This document shows, in pieces, positions 1-12,205 of a DNA stretch of 64,000 nucleotides (position 1 is the first letter of the stretch; every line of letters starts with the position of its first letter). The stretch lies in NCBI GenBank assembly GCA_014773175.1, contig VXCM01000139.1, forward strand, positions 363,794 through 427,793, read 5' to 3'. This DNA comes from Lucifuga dentata. Lineage: Eukaryota > Chordata > Actinopteri > Ophidiiformes > Bythitidae. The position numbers were made by a program, and so were the translations under genes. The notes below the pieces were generated by a model that worked only from the letters and a program-made list of their open reading frames with translations, had not been told where the DNA came from and ran no database searches.

Positions 1-185
1 TGTCTGGAGCATATCCTGCCACGCGGACTACGTTTTACCGGCACAACTCAAATCAAAAACCGCTCATCCAAACAACTTCACACGTAACACTGCACATCCC
101 TGGGTCCTGAGCAATGAACCTGCAGAATTTCAACTTCATAAATTCGGGGTCTCGGGATGTTGGTGCCACAGACAGAGATTTCTGA
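1..185. repeat. Interspersed repeat, copy 1 (shared with 9,585-9,967)
   Basis: The opening bases, with the motif AGCATATCCTGCCACGCGGA followed by a stretch about CCGGCACAACTCAA and a CTGGGTCCTGAG-type block, recur at about 9,825-9,965 in the same order. The two copies are clearly related but diverged. It is cut off by the window edge. The class of element is not recognised. Confidence 0.7.
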
Positions 186-414
186 CTTTATAGCTAGATG
201 TAAATATTCAATCACAACCTGTAACTTCAGCAGATGTTCATGCTGTCATGTCAGAAAGTGCCCGTCCCACTGAGGTGATCTTCAGAAAAACACCGAATCC
301 CTTCCAGCTCCAAGGATGCTGCTCTGGGGCCGACAGTGACCTCTGACCTGCCTGTACATGCATGCAAGCAGAAAAACAACCAGTAATCAAGTTATTGTTG
401 TAAGATTTCTGCAG

Positions 415-420
<6 letters not shown>

Positions 421-448
<28 letters not shown>

Positions 449-470
449 NTTTTTTTTTTTTTTTTTTTTT
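421..470. repeat. Poly-T tract with assembly N at 449
   Basis: About 50 T residues are interrupted by a single N, probably a contig join inside a homopolymer. The true tract length is unknown. Confidence 0.95.
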
Positions 471-1560
471 TAATCAATAGTATAATGGTGTCTGAGGACT
501 AACTGAAGGCAACTCAGGAACTTTAGCGAGGAAGGCTAACATATTGTTCTTAAAATCAAAATACAACATAATACAAAAGTAAAAACAAACAATTAGCAAA
601 AAGATGTGAGGTTGTATATAATTCAAAAATAATGTAAAATAAAATTTAAAAAAGTAAAATTTTTGGAAATTAGCCTTTAGTGAAAAACTTTGCAATGTGC
701 AAAATGTGTGTAAGATTATATTTAATGCATAAAATAATGTACTTTTTTTTATATAGTTGTAGCCATGTTTTTTTTTTATTTCATTTGTTTTAACTCCAAC
801 CTTGAACAGGATTAATGTTAAAACTCTTTTTTAAAGGGTTAAAAAAAAGGTCAAAGTCAATAACTGGCAAACTGACAGAAATGATTCTGGATTCTACAGG
901 GTTAAAAATGAATGCTGACCCCTCTGATGTTTTGTCATTGGTCATTTCAGACGTGCTTTATGAGCTGTAGATAAATGATGAGAGTAAAGGCATATGTTTC
1001 TGTTTGTTTCACAATATGCAAATCATGTCTTATTCCTGTTTATGGGAGCTTATAAAGGAATTTCAGCTCCATTTTGTTCAGCAGCTGTTGCCTGGAGCAG
1101 CAGCCGTCCCTGCCTGCCTGCGGCCCACACACCGTGGGGAAGAGAAGTGGCGTGGCGAGCTCAATGGACTATCTGATAATCCCCACTGGTCCCAGGGATC
1201 AGTCACAGTAGTTCTTCAAATGGTACAGTGGGGGTAACCTCTCTATGCATGTAGCATCTGCAAATGTCTCTGCAGTGTGTGTGTATGTAAAAAGGTTCCC
1301 AAGGGTACATGCTGCCACTTTGTCCAACATATAGGGGTGAAGGTGATTCCAGTCAGGTGGAAAGGGGGGGTTGGAGGTCAATGTTTGTAACAAGGGGAAA
1401 TACAGTAACTGCTGTGAAGGATGCTGCTCTGCACAAAGACCGATTCACAAGGATGAAGTAACATGTGTGCAACACATGGTGAAGCCTGAACAGAATGAGA
1501 GCCATGGGCTTGGAGAGGCCCACAGAGACCTGGCTACAAACAACCACCACATATCATTCA
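471..1560. other. Unassigned intergenic DNA
   Basis: AT-rich, with short open frames only and no recognisable exon or repeat. At 898-905 an AGGGTTAA resembles the right end of the TTAA/CCCT element at 18,081-19,230, but no left end was found. Confidence 0.6.
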
Positions 1561-1699
1561 CTCACACACACACACACACACGTACAAATGCTGCATACAC
1601 ACAAATGCCCCGATGCTTCCATTTAGTCTCCATTTTTTGCAAAGAGTGGATGTCAGTGCAATTACTTTATTTTCCAGGTAAAATTCAGCGCATGTACAT

Positions 1700-1754
<55 letters not shown>

Positions 1755-1880
1755 TGATGAGAGATATCCAGTGGAGTGCCAGCATGTGAAAGTGTCTTAG
1801 AACACCCAGAGAGCTCAGAGAGCTGATTACAGCTAATTGCCTAGATGAAGCACAACAGCTGGAACAGCCTAACTGCCATT

Positions 1881-1932
<52 letters not shown>
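1561..1932. repeat. Microsatellite cluster: (CA)n, (GA)n, (CA)n
   Basis: Dinucleotide runs lie at about 1,561-1,580 (CA), 1,703-1,751 (GA) and 1,885-1,931 (CA). Open frames here encode Thr-His or Arg-Glu repeats and are not genes. Confidence 0.95.
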
Positions 1933-1935
<3 letters not shown>

Positions 1936-3526
1936 GCACACCAATGCCCCCCTGGTTTTTAACTGGTGCAGAAATGAGCTCCCTCTATGCACTCCACCCC
2001 CTAATTCCTCTGGCAAAGTCGAGACTCCAAACTCTTGGCAGGAGCAGATCTATAGCTCAGAGAGACCCACTAGATCACTGAGAGGTTGCTGGAGTTGATA
2101 CGAGCTGGCCCACTCTCAGACTGCTGAGGCTGCTTTTTTCAGCTGTGGGGTTTTCCCCCTTGCAGTGGTATTGATGGAATCCTAAAGATGCTTGCAGCCA
2201 GATGTCTTAAAGACAGCGAGGAAGAGATAGAGAGGGGAGGAGAGAGAGATAGAGCTGCAAGCTCACCAACCATGCAACCCCAAACAGAGCCTCCTTGCAA
2301 CCATGAAGACAGAAAAGCACGTGTCCTGCTTGTTACAGACCTGCATCCATCCAAAGATAAGCAGACGATCGCAGAGCCCGCATGCATGTTATAATACAGA
2401 ATACTGAGATAATTCCAGGCCAAACAGGACTAAAGTCTGTCCAAGTCTGAGAGACGAGCGTGAAAGACGAATTCAGCAGCCAAATCTACAGCGGTTGTTG
2501 GGATTCTAATAAATAATGAAAATAACTGGAGTTCCATTCAAGACATAAAACAGTTGCTGTCTGTTGGAAGTCCAGTTGGAAAGATGAAAACAATTAAGTT
2601 TGTTTATAATGAATTCACTAGAGCATTCCAATGCAAATAAGAAAGACTGTAAAGGTGATCACCAAGGGGACTCAGACAAGGACCCATCTGCAAATCATGC
2701 CTCACATTCCTCTCCTCTGCATCTGTCCTACCCCGATTTTAGCTTTTCCACTCCCTTTTTCCACTCACATTCCTATTCTCTGGGTCCTTTGATTTTTTTT
2801 TTTTTTTTNTGATTTTCTAGCTCCTCTTCATCTGTGTCTTTCTCTCTCCCCCCTTACCCTCTTTTCTGTCAATCCTCTGGTATTTCTCCCACAGACCAGC
2901 TCGTGTAGACAGGAAGTGTGGCCTCCTCTGGGTTTGGGCCCATCAGTGCGGTGTTTATTGTCCTAACGTCAAAGAATTAGCATCGCAGACATCAAGCACA
3001 AAGTCAAGGGCATCAGACCTGCTGGAGGCACGGGGGAGGGAGAGGAAGCAAAACAGGACCAGACTGGGATGTATATTTGTGTAATGTGGGGTGTGCGGCA
3101 GGCAAGGCGTGTGATGTCAGGAGGGCGTGGGGAGGGTGGGTGGGTGCACTGGTGCAGTCCTTCACCTGATCCTCCAATTGCGCCCTGAGCACCTCATCCG
3201 ATATACTTCTCCGTCACCTTCTCTGTTACCCATTTCCACAATACACAGCGACGACAAACACGTAATAGCAAGCATGACTCAGACAATATGAATTTCATAG
3301 CTTCATTTCTCAGTTCTGCAGTTTGACCACTTCAGCATGTGTGGTAATAGTCTACAGACAAAAGCCTGCATATGGCATCTTTCTCTCCTGGCTACTTAAG
3401 GGTAATAAAAGGAGAAGTTAGCAACTGAAAGTGTGTGTTTGTGTGTTGTAAAATGTCATGCAGAACAGTTAAAGTTCCTCTCCTTCACAGGAACAGGAGG
3501 CTGCTGGGATGCACTCTGTCCACAGG
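1933..3526. other. Unassigned intergenic DNA with a poly-T/N join at 2,793-2,809
   Basis: No exon or known repeat is recognised. A T-run ends in a single N at 2,809. The stretch 2,930-3,130 has balanced base composition and little repeat content, but no coding sign. Confidence 0.6.
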
Positions 3527-4316
3527 TTAAGCCCGGTATACACTGTGCGATTTTGTGCTGTCCCAGATGAAAGATGACCCACGTGACATTATCGTGGCGA
3601 TATCTTTGGTCGTGGCTCTAAAACGGCAGTCCTACATCTCACCGTGAGAGAGGCTCAGAGAGTGTTATAACGGTCTTACGACCAAAGATAGCCTGTGATT
3701 AAAGTCTGACAGTGTCAGAAATTTAGGATGCTGTTACAACCTGTCTACTGACCAACCAATAGGAATGCAGCATGAAATGACATGCTGATCAAAGTGACTC
3801 TGTTAGCACCATCATGAATAAAGTTTGGAGGAAAAAACAACAATAACCCAAACTGAAGAAAAGGAGGCAAAAACGTGTGATACTGAATTTGTGGGACTGT
3901 ATCAAAGAAGAGTTGTGGCATCAAAAGCGTGTTTATATGACGTCTCCTCCAGCTGTTAGCGCTCCTGTTACCGTGTCCGTTACCGTGTCCGCAGCACAAA
4001 GAGAAATAGCAGAGGAATCACAGGTTCCGGCTGAGTAACTAGCCGGTCCACACTCTCCTCCTCCTTCTCTACTTTGGAGGGTTTTTTGATACACAGAAGA
4101 CAAAGTTAGCTTCTTGTTTAGCTTCATTACTTTCCACAACAGCAACACAGATGGACGAGGTGCGCAAATGCACTATTTTCTTTCGACTTGCATTGTAGGG
4201 TCAACTTACAGTCTACACGCATAAAACTCAACGTCTTATCCAAGTTTATTAGCCACAATGAGGCTAGCAATGAACTTATAAGATGTGTGTGATCTTGCAG
4301 TGTGTAGCAGCCTTTA
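3527..4316. mobile_element. Harbinger-like non-autonomous DNA transposon with TTA target duplication
   Basis: The element body is 3,530-4,313. Its left end AGCCCGGTATACACTG and the reverse complement of its right end, AGGCTGCTACACACTG, match at 12 of 16 positions. TTA lies directly outside both ends (3,527-3,529 and 4,314-4,316), which fits the 3-bp TWA duplications of the PIF/Harbinger superfamily. No transposase is visible in about 0.78 kb, so it would depend on an autonomous relative. The superfamily call rests on ends and target size only. Confidence 0.6.
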
Positions 4317-4689
4317 GAGAGCAAGAAGACTCTGGACCTGCAATGGCAATATACTTAGAGCTACGGCGAAAGCTGGGAGGAGATGCCAGATCCCACCAAG
4401 GCTGGCTGGTGCTACGTTTGTTTTACTAGAGCTGCTCTACTCATGCAGGCGCACTCAGGTACCTCATCACCAATCAACTGATGCCAGAAATCAAAATTTC
4501 TGGCATGCCAGAAATCCATCAGTGTCTGACAGCTAAATTGATCCTTGATTCGGTTGTAAAACCCATGTCAGACCCTGCTTACACAGCATGTCTAACGGCT
4601 GCAGGTCAGGTAGAAATTCAATTGGTGGAAATCCGATCAAATTGAGGTCAAATCAACCCGAAAATCGCAAAGTCTCTGTTCGGCTTAAC
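4317..4689. other. Unassigned DNA with a short perfect hairpin at 4,478-4,503
   Basis: ATGCCAGAAAT and ATTTCTGGCAT are separated by four bases and form an 11-bp stem. No gene is seen. Confidence 0.55.
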
Positions 4690-4865
4690 TAGATGTGTTC
4701 CATGTTGACAACATGTCACAGAAGTAAAGAAGTACAAAAATATATGCTTTTTTATTTTAGCGGATGCATTTCTTTTGGTGTAAATCTCAAGTTTTGCAGT
4801 GTGACAATGTTCAGCATATAGTCCACATTATATTTCACTATAAAAATGAGGAAATAAATGAAATA
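4690..4865 (-). mobile_element. TTAA-2 family element, fragment
   Basis: The order of blocks (a GTCACAGAAGTAAAG-type start, GCATTTCTTTT, AAGTTTTGCAG, AATGTTCA.CATATA, then a degenerate end) follows the right half of the complete copy at 51,840-52,299. The terminal TCCTTTAA is lost. Confidence 0.6.
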
Positions 4866-6405
4866 TCATAGGTGAGCATGGGTCCATTGTCTTGCAAAAA
4901 GGCTCTTTGACTGTACATTCATTTACTGAATGGGATCTAATCTGTGATGATGCCTCCATAAGGCCATTCTGTCGATGGTACAGTAAAGCAGCAGCCCTAA
5001 CAGCAACCACCACCAGAAGAGCTATGTAGCCACAGGCAATGTGTTATTACTTAAACATTTAATTAATGATAAATACACATCTTAGCTCTTAATCAATAAT
5101 CAGGACCATATGGCAGTTCCAGTGCAGAGCAGTGAGGAAACAGAGAAACGTCTATAATGCTTTGTAAATCAAGTCAAATGTCAATGGCTTATGCAGTTAA
5201 AGCTAATTCCCATGGTTCATGGTATTAGAAAATGCCAAAAGCATGAAGCCAAGGTGGCTTGTAAGAAAGAGTACCCACATTCAGCGCGAGCCAAGAAATT
5301 ATCTGTCTCATTAGAAGAAAAGCTTTTCAGTTGGTGCTGTTAGTGAGCGAGGAGAGTAAAGGCAGCGGAGCAAACTCAGACTGAGCTCCCCCACTGCTCC
5401 GCTTCCCTCCTCTAAAATGAAAGCAATTTTTCACTCTAAGAAATGCAAAAACACAGAAAGAGACAGAGTGCAGATGCAGGACGCCAGCAGCACCCAGATT
5501 AGTTACGCTGTGAGCAACCAAAAAAGAGTCCCAGACATTAATAAGGCAATTTTACCTGCTAAAACTTGAAGTGGATTATGAATAAAATAAATGGGGTAAT
5601 GATTCAATTGTTACAGTAATGGATTTATCACCAATGTGCAAAATAAGGTGGAAAAAGAGAAGTGATTACATTAGATTTATGAGGTGGATTAGAAGTACAC
5701 AACAGTAGTTAAAAGCTCAGACGGGAATTGATTTGTGCATGTTTGCCTTTGTTTAGCGTTGAGAGAACACGTGCACATTCAGTAAAACCTTCAGAGATGT
5801 TTGGGCTTTGTTTCAACACAGGCGCCACACAAAGTTTCATGCTTGTACTTCTGAATTTGCCAGGAAAGGAAAAAACTGTGGAACACAACTCCAGGTTAAT
5901 AAAACTTTCAGAGAGTCGGCGGACACACAGTGTGACATTGGCAGAGACTGTTTCAGGAGGATTAGAGTTGCCATTGTTTTGCTCCCGCTTACAACCAGAG
6001 CTGGGCACATCAAGCATGACAGATCCTATAGATGTAAATGATGGAAGACTGCTTTACAGGCGTTACAGGCCTGGCACTCGGAAGAAGGGAAATCTCTGGA
6101 AAGCTCTGTGACACTAATCAGGAAAATCTCCCTGAAGTGGAGAACTTGAGATGAAACCACTAAATGTCTGGAAGAAGTTGACTCAAGGGAAATCTGGGGT
6201 AAGGTAAGACATGGCGACTGTGTCTGGGCTTAATCTTGAGAGCTGAAATAGTTGCCCTAGATTGAGGCCCTGCTTATTGAAAATGTGGGTTCTGGTGTCT
6301 GATGAATCAGTCTGCCTGGAACTGTAAGGTACCGCGCCTGGGAAAAAGATGGTTAACTCTGGCCTGACGGATAACTCAAGATGTGTGTGTGTGTCTGTAT
6401 CTGTG
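4866..6405. other. Unassigned intergenic DNA
   Basis: Two opposed open frames at about 5,709-6,111 (102 codons on -, 127 on +) were inspected. They overlap each other and show no recognisable domain. No repeat is recognised. Confidence 0.55.
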
Positions 6406-6460
6406 CACTGTAAACCTGAATTAGTTAAATCTACTCAAAAAATGTGTGGAAACCGATTAC

Positions 6461-6494
<34 letters not shown>

Positions 6495-6723
6495 CAGTTT
6501 CCAAACTTAATAATTATACTTTCATTCAATTCAATAAAATTTAGTTTACTGTACTCAAGTAATTTACTTAATCCTGAATTAAATATTTTTGGTTGCATTC
6601 TGATATAGTTTAGTATTGATCCTTAAATAAACCAAGTTAAGCCAAGTAATTTGTTTTAAGTTTAAATCAATTAAAACTAAAATTATTTAAAAAGACGTTC
6701 AGAATCACGGTTACCCAAAAATG

Positions 6724-6754
<31 letters not shown>

Positions 6755-7441
6755 NGTTTTGTTTTGTTTTTTTTTTTAACTTTTTTTAAATTTAACCTTT
6801 ATTTAAGCAGGGGTAGCTCACTGAGCATCGAATGCTGTTTTGTGGGAACACCCTGCTCACACACCTATCAATGCGTGAAAAGTGTAGAGAAACTTTTTGC
6901 TCAGTTAAAGCTTATTAAAGCTTCAACAACAAGAGGACGATATAATAAGAAACTGACAGCAGAATGCAGCAGGGAGGTCACTAAATGAAAAGACACTCTC
7001 TCTGATGGTTACACACCAAAAAAGTAGAATTTATTCAAATGTAACTCAAACTGCTACAGCAACAAATAAACTTACACAAAGCTATAACATTCACAAGAAG
7101 GATTATAATTATAACAGATATTTACAACAGAAATATTTCCAACAGAACTAGAACTCACAGCATGTAACAATGCTGCAAGGCATGCTGGGAGAATCAANAA
7201 ATATTTCCAACAGAACTAGAACTCACAGCATGTAACAATGCTGCAAGGCATGCTGGGAGAATCAAAGCAGTGTCACGTGTGTCATTTAATTCAAAACAAT
7301 TGAGTCATTAGAACCTAAACTCCTGCAATAGTTGACAGTACTTAAAGATTCTTGAAAATTTTAAGTTGTAATAACTTTTGCAGGGTTTTTGAGTATTCTT
7401 TACTCAATTTTTCTGAGTGGTTTGTACTATTGGGATTTACA

Positions 7442-7444
<3 letters not shown>
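6406..7444. mobile_element. CACTG-ended (EnSpm/CACTA-like) non-autonomous element
   Basis: The left end reads CACTGTAAACCTGAATTAG and the right end, reverse complemented, reads CACTGTAAATCCCAATAG. Further inside, both ends carry related TTACTCAA/TTGAGTAA blocks. CACTG termini are known from fish EnSpm/CACTA elements. No clear 3-bp target duplication is seen, because the right flank runs straight into a GT microsatellite. The interior is AT-rich, holds a poly-A run (6,462-6,491) and a poly-T run ending in an N at 6,755, and encodes no transposase. Confidence 0.55.
7131..7265. other. Assembly duplication around a single N (7,198)
   Basis: The 67 bases at 7,131-7,197 are repeated exactly at 7,199-7,265 with one N between. 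This is best read as an unmerged overlap of two contig ends. Confidence 0.9.

Positions 7445-7445
<1 letters not shown>

Positions 7446-7493
<48 letters not shown>
7446..7493. repeat. (GT)n microsatellite
   Basis: About 24 uninterrupted GT units directly abut the right end of the CACTG element. Confidence 0.97.
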
Positions 7494-7496
<3 letters not shown>

Positions 7497-9584
7497 AATT
7501 GAAACCCACAGCTCTTACTCCAGCTGTCCTCTCACTCACAAATCTCTGCAAATTTTTTGGCTGGTGGGTTAAACTGGCAGAGGAATGCTTTCATGTTGTA
7601 GCTCAGGAACCGGAGTGGAAGTATTAAAGCAATTCAAAACATCTCCCTAATTTATTAATAGTCATCTGTTTCCTATAAGTGCGAGCTAATTAGTGACCAT
7701 GGGGGGAATGAGAGACTGCACAGATGAGAGGGAGAGGGAAGAGCGAAAGTGGTAGAAAAACAGGGGGAAAGGGAGGCACACAAAAGAGGGAAAGGCCAAA
7801 TTTCTGTGGGTTTGGGAATTAGAGGACACAGAGATGCTATACATTACTTACTGTCACATGTTTTAAATGGGATTCTTTCTCGAGTTAGTCAAGAAAGCGG
7901 CATTCAAAAATCATTTGCACTTTTCATGATGTTTTGATTAAGACCAATTTGATGTATTTGTTTGGTGATTGGAAAAGCAGGATAAACAAAAAGAGGCTGG
8001 GTTTCCTCTGTGTTTACTTTACCATGGCGGGAAGAAGCCTATGTCTGTGTAGCACTTATGACAGCAATTTTCTCAATCCCTGAGAGATGCATGGAAATGA
8101 TTAAAGGAAAAATGTGCACTGTGGTGGTCACAGTTATTCTGGCAATCAGCAGGAGGAAAATAAGATGCCTGAGGAAGCCTTGACTTTTTTTTTTGTTTTT
8201 TGTGCCCTGACATTATTCCTGCACCTGGACCAAAACTCATCCTGATCAACGTAGGAACATGTTCCAAAATCAGGAATCCTAATATAACATGGCCTCCTGA
8301 CTCTTACCTTTCCTTCAACTTCAATAACTGGAGTCAGCTCGGGTCAGGACTGGAATGAGAAAGGCCTGCATAGGGAAATGTAGAAGACCTCGCCTTGTGG
8401 AAAACATGAAAATGTAGCACCTGGAGATTTCCTATGCAGACGACCATCAACCACTCCTCTGACCACGGCAGGAGGAAGTCTCATTTCCCCGTACTGGAGA
8501 GTCCAGATTAAATCAGCATCTGCAGTCTGGAAGAACACATCACCAGACCACAGAGCAAAAGGTAGCAAAGAGAAAGTTTCTCCCACCAACCAGACCATCT
8601 AAAACTCACCCCCCATCCGCTCCAGACCTGCTGGAATCCATGTTTGCACAGCTGCTGCTTTCTCAATCTTTCTCTGTATTGCACATCATTCCTTACACTC
8701 CCACTACACTCCCACTAGAGAATAATATTACAGAAAACCCCTGGGTACCACAGCTTCTGCAGTGGTGGAACACAAGTAAACCGCTCGATGACCACGGCCT
8801 GACCAGCCAACCGGACGTCCGCTCTCAGGGCTAGCCGGGACAAGCTGGTGTTGACAGAGAAACATGAGGACATTTTCTCTGGAAGCACGGTCCCTTTTTC
8901 ATGATCTAATAAGAGGCTCAGATTCCCAGAAAAGCACAAAGTCTTGGTTGACTACATGTCTGTCACCAGCACTTGATTTTTTACCGCCCACCAGCTCAGG
9001 CAAAATAACCGAAGGAGAAACTGTGGCCGCTGACAGAAAGTTGCTCATTTCTGACAGTAATGTAGCTGTTTTCATGCATGTGGAGGGGTATAGAAGTGAG
9101 ACGGCTCAAGATACGACTCAGTCTCCAGTACTGACAGAGGAATAAAACTAAGAAACATTCAAGTCTAAGCATCCCATCTCCAGTCAAATGAGCCCATTAC
9201 TGTGGAAATGGCCTGTCTGTCTGAATCCCTACCTGTGCTGCTCCATCAGGAGGATGTGGTAATGACGTCCCATTAGCAGAGACTTTGACTTGTAGACCAA
9301 ATGCACACTCATGCCAAACATCAATCACAAATGGCTGCAGTTTCAACACCAGCTCAGAGTGCGTGTCTCCAAAGCCTTGCTGCTCACTGCTATTCACGCA
9401 AGCATGTCTGAGGCACTTTAAAATAATCACGGCACTCTATCTCTCCGAGTCTGAGCCTCCAGTGTTGAAAAGTTTGGTAAACCTGAGCTCAAAAAGAAAA
9501 ACGGGTCTGTAAGATGAGGCCCAGCCATTTTGGATTCAATGGTTAGAGTTGTTTTATTATGGATTGATAGTGCAGTGCCCGTTG
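7494..9584. other. Unassigned intergenic DNA
   Basis: No exon, known repeat or RNA gene is recognised. Open frames of up to 93 codons are in chance range and lack family resemblance. Confidence 0.55.
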
Positions 9585-9967
9585 AAAACGTGCCTGCTCG
9601 GACCGGGCCGGACTTTATGGTGTGCGCCACAGCCATACTTGCCCATGGAGTAGAGCATATGCTGCCACGCCCAAGAGCGTATCCTGCCACTGTGCCTAGA
9701 GTGTGTTCGGACCAGGCTGGACGTTATGGTGTGCGCTGCAGCCTGCCATAATTTTGTTCTCGTGAGCTAGCTTTGTTTGCTGTATGGGATTGGGTTGAGA
9801 TTGTGCCACTGGACCAGAGCATATATTGCCATTGCATGAAGCGTATCCTGCCACGCGGACTACTTTTTACCGGCACAGCTCAATTCAAGAACCACTCATC
9901 CACATGCAACACTGCATGTCCTTGGGTCCTGAGATACAGTGGTGGGTTCTAGAGATACTGGTGCCAA
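9585..9967. repeat. Interspersed repeat, copy 2, with degenerate internal units
   Basis: A motif close to AGCATATCCTGCCAC recurs four or more times (near 9,653, 9,675, 9,825 and 9,845), as does a CGGACCGGGCCGGACTTTATG-like block (near 9,600 and 9,706). The 9,825-9,965 part matches the first 185 bases of the window. It looks like a decayed element built from internal repeats; the class is unknown. Confidence 0.6.
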
Positions 9968-10018
9968 GGATGGATGGATGGATGGATGGATGGATGGATG
10001 GATAGATGGATAGATAGA
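9968..10018. repeat. (GGAT)n microsatellite
   Basis: About 12 tetranucleotide units, the last few shifting to GATA. Confidence 0.95.
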
Positions 10019-10030
10019 ACAACAATAAAC

Positions 10031-10426
10031 AACTGTGACTTCATAAGGCTGCATAACTATTAGCAGGAGAAACATGGATTTTTAAGGTGGGTGTATCACT
10101 TGAATATTTGATTTTGAAAGATTAAGAGATTTTGCAAAATATCAGGAAAGCTGAAATACGGTTTTATCCTTTGGGAAATGATTGTCAGTAACCTTATGTG
10201 TATGAAAATTGAATATATTAGGCTCAAACATGCAAAACAGGGAGTATGGTCCTTTAAGGTGGGTGTATTATTTGATTTTGAAAGATTAGGGAATTTGTCA
10301 AAATAACACAAAAATAAATGTTTTTTTTGTTTGTTTGTTTTGGAAAATGGTTATCAGCAATGTAACATGTATGCAGGTAGTATTTATCAGGCTCACACAT
10401 ACAAAACCACTGGTATGGCCCTTTAA
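10031..10426 (+). mobile_element. Two TTAA-1 family right-end pieces joined at a shared TTAA
   Basis: The first piece (10,031-10,257) carries the right half of the family and ends in GGTCCTTTAA. It is followed at once by GGTGGGTGTATTA, the sequence that in the first piece itself follows an internal TTAA (10,082-10,086). The second piece then runs to its own terminal TTAA at 10,423-10,426. This is the arrangement expected if one copy inserted into the internal TTAA of another. The left parts are missing. Confidence 0.75.
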
Positions 10427-10815
10427 AGACATTATAATCATATAAAATGTTAAAAAAAAACAAAAAAAAACATCACACTGACAGATCAACATGTGTTTCA
10501 CATCTGATATGATAATCCTTAGTTTGTGGTACTGAGGGAATGAAGAGTGACGGCGGGTAAAGGCAGGAAAAACACGATGGTGTTACGAGTGGGAGTCATG
10601 TGGGACCATCTTGGATCATCATCTTGGATCATCTGGTGAGTTTGGAGAACAAACAGCAAACAGATTTGGTTTGGGAATCTGCTCATCTTGAAAACATCAA
10701 ACCAATGTTTATACCAGAATCTTCTTTGGTTAGTTCATCTGCTGACGGCTGCGATGTTCACGCCAAAGATAAGAGTGTTCATGTAAACTGTACCAACTGT
10801 GCTTGATGGACTGTA
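10427..10815. other. Unassigned intergenic DNA
   Basis: No gene or repeat recognised, apart from a short direct repeat of ATCTTGGATCATC near 10,607-10,632. Confidence 0.6.
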
Positions 10816-10997
10816 ATGTGTGTGTGTGTGTATGTGTGTGTGTGTGTGTGTGTGTTGGGGGAGGGGGGGCTAAGTTGCTTTTTAACAGGGTAATCCCACG
10901 CAGGTTCAGGGTCAAGGTGAGATTCAGTTTCCCTCTCAACCGAGACTGTTGATAAGAACTCTGGGATATGTAAACACACTCTCACTCCCACTGTCTT

Positions 10998-11052
<55 letters not shown>

Positions 11053-11115
11053 NCTCTCTCTCTCACACACACACACACACTCACACTCACACACACACAC
11101 ATACACACACACACG
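10816..11115. repeat. Microsatellite cluster (TG)n, (CT)n with N at 11,053, (CA)n
   Basis: Runs at about 10,816-10,855, 11,002-11,063 and 11,064-11,115. The N falls inside the CT run, so its length is not reliable. Confidence 0.95.
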
Positions 11116-12205
11116 GTGGGAAAATTTCATATTTCCAGAAGCTGTAGAAACGTTATCAGCTGTCATTTTTCTTCAAGAGTAGAAGTGAATTTTCATGTTT
11201 TTTTTCCAGGAAAACTGTTGTTTTTTGTTTTTTTTTTAAAGATTTTTATTAGATAAAAAATAGTAGACAATAGAAACTATGGTATGTATCAAACACCAAG
11301 TCACAAAAGCAGCTTTCTGTCTCCATTCCAAAAAAACACCATGCATTTCTGGATGGTGCCAGTCGTTCTATAGTTGCTGCAGTACCAGGATATTTTTAGC
11401 TGGACTGTGTGTTTGTGTTGTATATTTGTCAGACATGTTCTATACATATTTACCTGTCTTTCATTTGCTGCTATATTTGAGCTTGAGAGGCAGCAGGCGG
11501 CTGCAGCGTCGGCAGCAGCCTCGGCAGCACTGACGAGGAAGGCGTGGTAATAAACGTGCTAAATTCATGGAAGGATGGGAGTTAAGTTTAGCCAACATGA
11601 GATGGCAACTACTGGGAAGAATATGAGACACAGAGACAAACGTATGGAGAGGGAGGAGCCAAAAAATGTCCCAGTGTCAGAGACATGGCGTTGTCGTATA
11701 ATCCATCACCAACAGCGCTGTATCACGCTATCATGTCTCCGTCTCTTTCTCTTTGCCGTTTATAAATGGTGCATGTGACTAATAACAACTGATGTCCAAA
11801 GTCTAGACACATTAGAGCAGAATGTTCTGTCTGCAAATGGACACCGATGCCGTGTTTAATTTCTGTTACGTGCAAACATAATCCAAATGGTGAAATCCAT
11901 TCTGAGCATCGGAGCATGCAACATGTGAAGGCTGGTTGAGATGCTACATGCATACAAACGATTCCAACATACTGCTGTCAATCACCGTGAAGCAGAGCAT
12001 CCAGCATCTCATTGTTGTTTTATCGCTTTGCTGATTTCTGAAAATAGAATTAATGCTGGCAGTCTGGAGAAATGAATGATTCTTATGAAATGTTGTCTTT
12101 TCCCTCTTGTTTTTACAGATCACATAACAGGGAGTGTGTGTGTGTGTGTTAAATATTGTGGAAAAATTGCAAGAACTGAGGTTCATGTAAAAAATAAAAT
12201 CATCC
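11116..12205. other. Unassigned intergenic DNA
   Basis: Nothing recognised beyond a short GT run near 12,134-12,149. Confidence 0.6.

Noticed and set aside
1371..2081. Overlapping frames of 78-152 codons on both strands
   Set aside because: They consist largely of dinucleotide-repeat translations.
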